Shown: piece after piece, positions 42,165-51,465 of the stretch
How the letters are laid out: each line of letters opens with the position of its first letter
Position numbering within the stretch: position 1 is the stretch's first letter
NCBI GenBank assembly: GCA_014529385.2
Contig: CM043966.1
Coordinates: 93,569,087-93,633,086, forward strand
DNA from: Adiantum capillus-veneris
Lineage: Eukaryota; Streptophyta; Polypodiopsida; Polypodiales; Pteridaceae
Length of the DNA stretch: 64,000 bases
Direction of reading: 5' to 3'
Program-made: the position numbers and the translations under genes
Notes under the pieces: generated by a model
What the model was told of the DNA's origin: nothing
The model's input: the letters and a program-made list of their open reading frames with translations, nothing else
Database searches by the model: none

Positions 42165-44660
42165 TCAATTCAAGCCTCTAGAGAATTGAACTGGCAATAC
42201 CATGAAGTCCGGATTGTGCAGCACACTATAGTAAAGACAAACATGCATGAGAAATTCATGGTGAACATCTTCCTCACAAGTCCGGTGCGAGAGGTAACAA
42301 AGTTCAATATTGCGAGAGGTGTATAAGGCACTGTACATTGGTGTTTTTTTTTCCCCACGACTAGCCAGAAATGCATTAAATTCATGAGACATATACTCCC
42401 CCCCTCGATCAGAACGGAGGGTGCCCATAGTACATTTCGAGACATTTTCAGCCATAGCCAGAAATTGTTTCAAGCACAATAAACCTTCGGACTTCACTTT
42501 AAGCAGAAATACCGATGCATGCCTGGAGTAATCATCAATGAAAGTCATGAAGTACAGGTAATTTCCCAAGGACGGAGTTTGCATGGGCCCACAAACATAG
42601 GCTATGCACAAGCTGCAACCTGCATGTGGCCCAAACTGAACCATCCTTTGGAAACTTAGAACGCTGCATCTTACCGAAAATACAGCCTTCACAAACATGT
42701 TTGATAGGTGCTTCAAGAGGCGGCAAAGAAGCAACCATATCAGATTTCTGCTGCAAACGCAGCAAAACTGGCAAAATTCAAATGACCAAAACGTGCATGC
42801 CAAAGTTTTGCTCTGAAATAGCCCTTGAATCTGCAACAGCATTTGCAAAATTTTGTCCACACTTGTCATACAAAGTGAGCTTATACAGCCCACGGCACAA
42901 AAGGCCAAATGCAACAATTTCATCACCAAAACTGAGATCATGAATTGTACATCTGTCATCCACAAATTTGACTACAAGTACAAGTCTAGCAAGTGCGGAT
43001 ACAGACAAGAGATTCTTCTTGATCCCAGGTACATAAAGTGCATCAACAAGTGTCAAGGAACTGCCATTTGCAGCAATAAGACAATCTTTCCAACTCCCTG
43101 AACCGGATAAGAGGCATTGCTGGCACAAGTGACTGAATTCCTATGAGGGACAGACTCGAGAGAGGTAAACAATTCACGATGTGAGGTAATGCTTTGTAGC
43201 ACCACTGTCGAAATACCACACATGTGAATCTGCAGCAACTGACAAGCATGCATCATGGACAACAGGATTGTATGTGCACTCTGCGCTAAAAGCCCATTCT
43301 GCATCAACATCAGCATCACAGTCTCCTTTCACAGAAGACTCAACAATGGCTGCATTTGTAGTGGAACCACCCTCTTCTTTCTTCTTAGCCTCTTTTGCCT
43401 TCAACTTAGGCCCACTGCTTGATCAAGTGATCATTAGCTTTACAATAATGGAAACGCATCTTCTTTTTGCCCTTATCACCAGAATTGCCAGACGAAGTGT
43501 GCTGCCAGCAGAAGCATTAGGAACATAAGTTTTGCAACTCGCAGTAGAACCATAAGAAGTGGCTGCATTACTGTTACCCACCCTTCTCTAAGAAGCAATA
43601 AAATCATGTTCAACTGCACGTTGTCTAGTCCTTTTTTTTGGAAAGTGACTCTTGCAACAAGAATGTGCATAATGCATCAAACTTGACAACTTCTGGATTT
43701 CCTTGGGTCATAAGTCTCCAAGTACTAGCAAAAGTCTTGTAAGAATCTGGTAAGGCATCAAGAACAGTCTGCACAAGGGAACTGTTTGAAATGACTTCTC
43801 CTGCAGAAATTAGTTACTCATTGATATCCTTGACACTAGCAAGGAAATTGTCCATATCATCTTACTCATGCATAATCTTCGACTCCAGCTCTTTACGTAG
43901 CAAAGAAATTTTAGCCTCATTGCGACTTGCATAAAGACCAGCCAAAATATCCCAAGCCTGTTTTGCAGATGTTGAACGCATTTGAGAACAATGGTGTGCT
44001 TCACAGACAACGGAATCAATGCATGAGCCTGCGCATCCTTAACATCCCAACGAGCTTGTTCTACCGTAGGCAAAACAACTCTAACAGCAGCAATCCTTGC
44101 AGCAAGACCTGCAACATCCTCAACATCGCCTACATCCTCAGAACTAGGACGTACATCAATGCCCTGCACAATGTTCCAGACGCCCTTTGACACAAGAACA
44201 TGTTGCATCATATAAGCCCACATAGGGTAATTGTCCCCATCCAACGTGTCCTCAGTAGCAAACATCTTGAACACATCTGTGTTGTTGTTGTCAGCCATGG
44301 TAAATGCTACACCTGATGTGAAAACTGCCCGAAAATAGAAGAAACCGAACAGGAACAACACATGCTATATAGCACAAACCGTAGAAGACTATAAGGCACC
44401 TGTTATGCAGAATACGGCACTGACAAAAATTCTGCACAAAATGACGAAATTGCCTGTGCAGACCTACCTGTAGTGGAAACGGAGGCCGAAATGTGCCCAA
44501 ATGAAAAATCTGAGCAGACCAAGCTCTACGAGTTCTCCCGAAAATATTGTCGACCTGCGAACGCTCGCGAAAGCTCACTGAAATCGGAGAAAGTGAGCAG
44601 GCGTGTACTGGAGCAGATGGCGACTAAGCCCGGGAGGATGCAACCTGCTCTGATACTAAC
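42165..44660 (-). mobile_element. Ty1/copia fragment: gag, protease, integrase, no RT
   Basis: Minus strand. Gag start MADNNNTDVFKMFATEDTL with GDNYPMWAYMM (44304 down to 43810). Protease WYFDSGATKHYL near 43200. A pre-integrase part with LYVPGIKKNLLSVS near 43000, and integrase with YFMTFIDDYSRHASVFLL and GTLRSDRGGEYMSHEF (42540-42380). Several frame changes. After the integrase second Asp the expected YTPQQNGVAER-like motif is already degraded and no RT follows; the copy is truncated at about 42165. Gag-integrase-RT order is the copia type (family knowledge). Confidence 0.87.
44647..44658 (-). promoter_or_regulatory. Primer binding site of the copia fragment
   Basis: On the minus strand TAGTATCAGAGC, one base different from the usual TGGTATCAGAGC complementary to initiator tRNA-Met. 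It is adjacent to the LTR start at 44661. Confidence 0.8.
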
Positions 44661-44892
44661 TGTTGGAATTAGGTTGCAGTGAAACGCACACAGCTTGGAG
44701 AAGATGAAGGAAGCTCAAGGCACACAATAGAGAGTGTGTTACTTAGTGTGCAATGGAAAGATAGATAGCCCTAGAGTGATGGCATATATGCAATGCTCAG
44801 GGGAAAAAACCTCCTCAAGAGGGAAAAAATGCCCCGGCGGTCCTATGTGTTCACACACATCACTACCACATGTATATGGTAACAGCCTAGCT
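44661..44892 (-). mobile_element. Partial 5' LTR of the copia fragment
   Basis: Begins (on plus) with TGTTGGAATTAGG, the reverse complement of the LTR end next to the PBS. After about 230 bp it gives way to gypsy RT sequence, so its outer part is missing or another element has inserted there. Confidence 0.7.
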
Positions 44893-46010
44893 CCTCTCCC
44901 TTTTGTTCTCAAGTCCTTTTAGTGCAAAAGAAAGATGGTACATATCAAAAATAGATTTCCCGTGCCCTCAGGTAGAAGATCTTTTTGATAAGCTACAAGG
45001 ATCTACCTACTTCAATAGGATTGACCTTAAAAGTGGCTATCATCAATATAAGGATAGTGGACGAAGATATCCTAAACACCGCGTTTCGCACAATGTTTGG
45101 TCTTTATGAATATCTAGTCATGCCTTTGGCTTGACTAATGCACCAGCTACGTTCAAATCATCTAATGGAGAAAATCTTTAGACCCTACCGCAAATTCACT
45201 AGAGTGTTCTTTGATGACATCATCATCTACTCCAAGTCTTTGGAGGAACATAAGAAACATCTCCAAGTGATTTTTTAAGCACTGAGGGAGAACAAGCTTT
45301 TTCTCAACCAAAAGAAAAGCGAATTTTTCCTTCAAGAGATTCAATATCTAGGTCATATTATCTCTCAAGATGGTCCGTATGGATCCATCGAAGTTAGAGG
45401 TAATAAAAGCATGGCCTAATCTAAGGAATCTACGTGAGCTAAGAAGCTTTAATGGTATGTGTGCATACAATAGATGCTTCATATTTTCTGAAATCGCAGG
45501 ACCACTACATGACTTAACTAAGATCGTGTCAGATAGAGATCCTAGAATGATTAGTAAATTTTGGAAAGGTCTCTTTGAAAATCTAGGAACAAGATTGAAT
45601 TTCTCTTCGGCCTATCACCACAAATGGATGGCCAAAATGAGATTAGCCAATTTTACGATACTCTATCTACTAAAGACTTATGTGGCCAAAGTAAATGAAT
45701 GGCTTATCAACTCAAGTTGCCCACCCAATGGCTCATACACAATGCTTTCAATGTGAGCCTACTTAAGCCCTACAAAGGAGAGCCACCAAGTGAACCCAAT
45801 TATTGAAGACCCTCTCGAATTGAAGACCAAGAAGAGGTGCTACAACCCAAAGCTATCCTTCGGCATGAAGACAAGTACTACAACATGGTAAGATTATACG
45901 ATGGTATCTTATTAAGTTCAAAAATTATCCTTTTGAAGATGCTAGATGGATGTAAGGAATACAGCTTAAGGATAGTATGAACATTGTCAATGCTTACAAA
46001 TGCTACATTA
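44893..46010 (+). mobile_element. Chromovirus (Ty3/gypsy) fragment with internal deletion
   Basis: RT pieces in changing frames: VQKKDG, CPQVEDLFDKLQGSTYFNRIDLKSGYHQ (only part quoted frames), a VFFDDIIIYSKS active site near 45210 and YLGHIISQDG. At about 45515 GPLHDLTK passes directly into VSDRDPRM, an integrase motif, so RNase H and the first half of integrase are missing. Integrase ends with FSSAYHHKWM, and after VSLLKPYKGEPP-like sequence a chromodomain-like tail (EEVLQPKAILRHED, then KFKNYPFEDARWM) lies at about 45830-45960. The chromodomain marks the chromovirus branch, distinct from elements 1 and 2. Confidence 0.83.
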
Positions 46011-46749
46011 AATAAGCAAATGTAAAAAATTTCTTTTAAATGACAAATTTTTTTGTCTTATAAGACTAGTTCTATTTTTATTGTGCACAAATTTAAATGG
46101 TATGCTTGCTTAGAATCATGTTTGTGATGACGTCGTCTCTCAAACACCAAGTAGAATTTGTCACTATATTGGGAGAATGAAATGGACTAACAAGTAGACA
46201 TGCTTGCAACATATATGTCTCCCAAGCACCAATGGATTAGTCATCCATCCATCTTGGAAAGATGTCATAGGTTAAAAAGGGATCCTCTACCCGCTAAGAA
46301 ATATTGACTAATGGCTAAGGCTTTATCTCTTCTACCTCATAGTCAAGGACGACTAGATTTCAAGAGAGAGGTAATGTCATAAAAACTAATATCTAACCAA
46401 CCCAAATGATTTTCTCATATTAAAACTGATCATTTAATGTGGGAGAATAAACGGGAGCAAGGGTTAGAATATAGACATGTGCTTTCAGGTCTATCTTGAC
46501 ACAGGGCCAATGGTAAAGGGTCCCAAATGAGAGATGATATGTCAAAGACAAAGTCAGCTAATGGAGCTTAAAGACTTAGGGTTAGCTTCATTAAAGACCT
46601 CCAAAGGTTAGTGTTAAAAAGTCCTTTGACCTTAGGTAAGGTAGGGTTGATCTTGAGGTGGGAACTCGGCCCAAGCTTAAGGTGCTTGAGGTGCTTGTCG
46701 TGCTTGCCGACTAGGGAGCTTGAGGTGCAAAGAAAGCAAAAGGGACACT
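46011..46749. other. Non-coding retrotransposon-derived sequence
   Basis: No coding frame. Contains GTGGGAGAATAAACGGGAG near 46440, which could be a polypurine tract of the chromovirus. Probably 3' untranslated part before the LTR-like segment. Confidence 0.45.
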
Positions 46750-47706
46750 TGTCAATTTCCTCCTCATGTTGCCCTCATGGTGTGCCTAAAGCCTATTGGT
46801 TGGCCACTCAAGGGGTCCAATGATAAATTAGTAGGTTTAATTAATTGTTTTTGCATTTATCAAGTCCTCTCCAAAGGGGAAAGGGGGACACTTGTCCCAA
46901 GACTAGCATGCTTGCTTGATTTACCTCTTGCTTGTGATTCGCTAGCCTCGGAGGGTCCAATGAGCTTCAAGCATGAGCTACAAGGGGGGTTGACCAAGGA
47001 AGATAGGGCATGCTTGAGGGGTATACTCTCCCACACACACACTCTCATTGTGTGAAGTGCAAAGTGCAAGAGCTCCATCTCTCTTCTCCAAGCAAGTAGA
47101 GAGGTTGAGAGCCTACACCAACACTCTTGACTATGGAAAGCAAATCCAACCAAGAGCCATGCTTCAATGCTCAAGATTTCCATCTTCTCCATCTTCATTA
47201 CTATGCTATTATGTATGCTAGCAAGAAGAGTGATGATAAGTGAGGAACTAGTTCTTTCTCCTATGAAATATTTCTTCTTCCCTCTTCCCTACCCTCATTC
47301 CCCGCTATCTCTCTCCACCTTTGAAGGTGTTTGAGGTCTTGGGACTGAGGCTTGGATAGTAAAAGCTTTTCACAAAGTTTATATTATGCTTGTGATGCAT
47401 GGAGCTTTCCATGGTCATTGCATCACCTAGGTCACAAGGAACACAAAGATTGTATTGTAACAAGTCTCTCTTGATGGGAGAAACTATAATACAAATGCCT
47501 ATTGGAGGGGGGACCGACTCCACATAAATCCGGTCCTCAATTGTTGTCATGTTCTCTAAACTCTCTCTCTCTCTTGCAAAAGTATTGTTCATGCCAAGTT
47601 AACTAAATGCTATGTTTTATGTACTACCATCAATTAAGTTCACCCACTATGCTCACAAAGTAATTTCATAAAAGTTTTTCTCTAATTTCTGCTACTCTCA
47701 AAGTTA
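46750..47706 (+). mobile_element. LTR-like segment A (plus orientation, truncated)
   Basis: Similar over its whole length to the reverse complement of 48442-49350. Shared landmarks: GGGGGACAC, GCCTACACC, CTCATTCCC, GGTCTTGGGACTGAGGC, GATGGGAGAA, CTATAATACAAA and GGAGGGGGGA. It breaks off at 47706 before the end seen in segment B. It lies downstream of the chromovirus fragment and may be its 3' LTR. Confidence 0.72.
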
Positions 47707-47719
47707 ATAGGCCAGTCCA

Positions 47720-47990
47720 TTACAAAACATGGCCACAAGACTCATGGAAAATGATATGGAATGAGAATAATGTACTGCAACTTTCCATATTGCATCTATG
47801 TTGAGAGACCTGTAGGTATATTCAAGTAGATTAGAGTAACCTCTAAGGGAAAGAAATGAACATACCTTTGCAATAATAGATTTTGGCAAGGGAAACAACG
47901 TTGATGTAATCTTATGGAGACCATTTATGTGTCAAGTTAAAATGGTACAAGATTGGGGAAATGACATACATCGGGATGGAATCGAGCGAG
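47720..47990 (+). pseudogene. Diverged relic of a retropepsin 1 related to elements 1 and 2
   Basis: At 47868-47960 the sequence ACATACCTTTGCAATAATAG...GATTTTGGCAAGGG...GGAGACCATTTATG...ATGGTACAAGATTGGGG parallels element 2 28918-29015 (TFAIVDFGKE, RPFM, MVQDWG). No full frame is left. It shows an older insertion of the same family or a close relative. Confidence 0.7.
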
Positions 47991-48428
47991 CTTTTTACTA
48001 AGTCTTTCACTTAAGGGTGTTTGTAGGAAAAAACTTTCCACAAAATTTTAGGTGTAAATTTTTACTTGTACTTTGGCACTTCAAGCCTTGTTGCGACTCC
48101 TCTTTACCTTCAAAGATAAGCACTTAAGCATCTATACCCGTGGCTCGATCATTATTAATTGCAAGGAATAGAAGAGAGGGTCAACATAGCCAAGACAACG
48201 CCAATCTCGTCAAGCTTCTAATAGCTCAATAATGGTTAAGCATAGGCAAGCCCCGTAGGACTCCATTATTAAGATCATAACCTCGACGGTATCCCCGTTA
48301 ACTGCATAAAGCAGGTGTGCTTTAAGGATGAAAAATCCCTATTCTACTTACTCTTTTGCAATTTACAACAAACCATTTATAGCAAGCTTGAGGACCTCTC
48401 TTCTTGAGCAAGAAAAGAGAAACCAATA
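47991..48428 (-). other. Probable leader of the element behind LTR B
   Basis: No coding frame. On the minus strand it follows the PBS at 48440-48429 and would be the 5' untranslated part of a truncated element. Confidence 0.45.
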
Positions 48429-48440
48429 GCTTTGATACCA
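48429..48440 (-). promoter_or_regulatory. Primer binding site next to LTR B
   Basis: On the minus strand TGGTATCAAAGC, one base off the usual initiator tRNA-Met primer site, one base after the LTR end ATGTTACA. Confidence 0.78.
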
Positions 48441-48441
48441 A

Positions 48442-49350
48442 TGTAACATTTTAATGCACTAGTAACTTGTGTGTAGCGGAAACTGATAACATAGTGGGAA
48501 TTTCATTAAAAAACAAGTTCCTAATGAGCATACAGAGAGTAATTAATTTGAGAAAGCAACATAGAAATTTACACCTAGCTAATTTGGCATTGACAATACT
48601 TTGAAAAGAGAGAGAAATAGAACAATTGACAATAGATGAGGAACTGGATTTACATGGAGCCGATCCCCCCTCCATAAAGGCTTTGTATTATAGCTTCTCC
48701 CATCAAAGGAGACTTTGTACAATACAATTATTGTGTTCCTTGACAAAACTTGTTGGTGCAATGAAGATGGAAGCTTCATGCACAAAATTAATGCTTGAAA
48801 AAACACACCTAGTGGTCCCTAGCCTCAGTCCCAAGACCTTACACACCTTCAAAATGGTGAGAAGCTAGCAGGGAATGAGGATAGATTGAGAGGAAGAAGA
48901 TGTATTTTACGAGAAAGAAGTATTCTCCTCACATAATCACTCTAATAGCATAGCTTAGCTTAGTAATTAGCATGGTAGAGGAGATGAGCATGGCATTGAA
49001 GCTTGGCTCTTGTTGGATTTGCATTCCATAGCCAAGAGTTGTCGGTGTAGGCCTCTACTTCTCAATGCTTAGAGAAGGAGATGGAGTTCTTCTTGCACGC
49101 ATGGGTTGTGTGTGTGTGTGTAGCATAAAAAATAGACTAAAATGCCAAACTCCCTCTCTCTTGGCTCCTGCAAAGCTTAGCCAATAAAAAATCAGAAGCA
49201 TAATTGGTAGCCTTGTGACATGTGTCCCCCTTTCCCTTTTGTGAGACCCTTTAGTAATTAAATAATTCATTTAAACTCTCATTGGACCTTTTAATCTTCT
49301 AGCCAATAGAATCAGGCAAGCCATTGGGCTGCTAGATGCTCATTGACCCT
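48442..49350 (-). mobile_element. 5' LTR B (minus orientation)
   Basis: Starts on plus with TGTAACATTTTAATG, adjacent to the PBS, and is homologous to segment A in inverted orientation about 0.7 kb away. The outer end is not sharply visible; similarity to A fades near 49350. Confidence 0.72.
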
Positions 49351-49742
49351 TGGTAGATTGTCCAATAGTCTTCAAGGGAGCTTAATTTCTATTGGTTCTT
49401 TTATCAAGCATTTTAAATTGATTAGACTAACTTTACTCTAGCCTAATTCTCATTGATCCACCTCTTTGGCCATCCAATAGGATTTAAGGTGGGGCAATTG
49501 GCCTATGATCCTAACATGTGTCCAGTATTCCCTGTGTAAAGGGGGATCTTTGGAGTATGTGTATGTGTTTCTCTCTCATCCCCTACTATTAGGGCTCGTT
49601 CCCTCCTTCCTAGGGATGTGGGAAGACTTTTTAGTCTTCCCATGACCATCCAATTTTTCCCCTACTTTGGCCATTGGACAATTGAGTTACTTTTAGGAAC
49701 TTTAGCCTATGGAAGTCTTAATGGAGCTGAACCTCAGGTCTT
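49351..49742. other. Non-coding interval, nothing recognised
   Basis: About 390 bp with repeated CCAATAG-type words, possibly more LTR sequence of the B element. It ends in CAGGTCTT before the LTR stub. Confidence 0.4.
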
Positions 49743-49814
49743 TGTTGAGCCAGCAGAGGATCACACCCGCATTTTTGCTCACAACCCATCATTTTGTAAC
49801 CATTGATTGTAATA
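49743..49814 (+). mobile_element. 72-bp LTR stub of the element 1/2 family
   Basis: Begins TGTTGAGCCAGCAGAGGATC like the element 2 LTR and follows it to GATTGTAATA, then stops. Immediately after comes TGTTGTATACGGGG, which is dispersed-repeat sequence. It is exactly the part missing from the LTR at 7155-8031, sharing only TAATA with it. Confidence 0.93.
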
Positions 49815-50960
49815 TGTTGTATACGGGGGGTGTTTTTTCAAGGTCTACCACTTGTCTAAGCTATGGTCCATTGGAACATGGAGAGAAGCAAAGCTCCACC
49901 ACTTTTCTAAGCTAGGATCCATTGAAACATGGAGAGAAGCAAGCTCCATTGTTTTGTCTAAGCTAGGCTCATTGGAACATGGAGAAAACAAGCTCCACCA
50001 CTTGCCCTAGTATTATTGCATAGAGATTCTGGTTTGAAGGTCCACCACTTGTCCAACCTTGCCTTCATGTATGGAGATAATCAAGAGTGCAATGCTTCTC
50101 TAAGCTAGGGACATAAAAGAGTTTCAAGGTCCACTACATATACGATCTATGATGGGTTGTAGCATGGGAGGTTTCATTTAAGGTTGACCACTTCTCCAGC
50201 TCCACTTGTCTAACCTCAGATCCATTGAAGAATGGAGAATAAAGGTGTACCAACTCTCCAAAATAGGCAAGACAATCTCTATAAAACCCATGAATTGTTA
50301 ATATATGCTATGCTGTGGAGTTTTGTTTGAAGTTCCACTCCTTATCCAAGCTACAATCCATTGAAGCATGGAACTAAGTAAGATATATCTCTAGTCCAAG
50401 ATAGGATCCATTGAAACATAGAGAGAATCAAGGTCCACCACTTGTCCAAGCTATGCATGGGTAATTGATATAAGGACCACTACGTTTTCACCTATACTAA
50501 TGCTCTATCATGGATGGTTTCATATGCCACCAATTTTCCAACCTATTTAGTAGGTTGTATTATGGGGGTGGTTTCAAGGTACTCACTTGTAGGCTGGGGG
50601 TTCCATTGAACCATGGAGAGAAACTATGTCTACCACTTGTCCGAAATATGCTCCTTTAAAACATAAAAACAAGGTCCACCACTTGTCCAAGCTAAAGTTT
50701 CTCTCCATTGAAGCATGGAGAGAAACAAGGTCTACCACCTGTCCAAAATATGCTCCATTGAAACATGAAAGCAAGGTCCACCACTTGTCCAAGCTAATAT
50801 AACAAATGGGTGTTGGTTACAAGGTGTACCACACTTGACTAAACTAGTCTTCATGCAAGGTCTACCACATGTCCAAGCTATATGAGCTTGTTTTGAAGGT
50901 CTACCACACCTCTTGAAATTAGGATCCATGTAAGGTCCACCTTTTGTCAAGCTATGCATT
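49815..50960 (+). repeat. Diverged array of the CCACCACTTGTCC repeat
   Basis: Forward subunits with the CTCCATTGAAACATGGAGAG spacer, gradually more degenerate to the right. It runs from the LTR stub towards the gene at 51466. Confidence 0.88.
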
Positions 50961-51465
50961 TAATGAGTACTAAAACTAAGTAAATTGCAGTACTTAAATA
51001 CCTTTCCAAGCTCATTAAGATTTTGGTCTCTAAGGCCGGCCACCACCACATGTCTAATCTATGCTCTAATTGATTACTTATGCTAGTTCTCAAAGTCCAA
51101 ACATAAGCTCCCTTCTAGCAAGGTTAGTTTAAATTTAGGCTCGAGCACCTGTCTAAGCTAGGTTCAATTTATGAAGCATCACCATTTAACCGTGCTACGA
51201 TCTAATGTATCATATCAAGGGGTATTGATAAAAGGTCCAAAACTTATTGAGTTCAAGCTCTTAAGTAATTAAGTCTTTGTGAGTATTAAATGTTATAGTT
51301 TTAGTCTACAGATCCACCATTCAAAAACTCAAGTAATTTACTATTTACATTCAAACCTTGAATGCTTGAGATACAAAATACAAACTCAATCAATACTATA
51401 TAAAGCAAACTCTAACATTAAGAGTATCAAATCAGTAACAAGAAACACTAACATGCACAAGAAAC
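50961..51465. other. Degenerate repeat and 3' flank of the minus-strand gene
   Basis: Scattered half-copies of the repeat, then AT-rich unique sequence. Probably includes the 3' UTR of the gene at 51466-54120. Confidence 0.5.
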
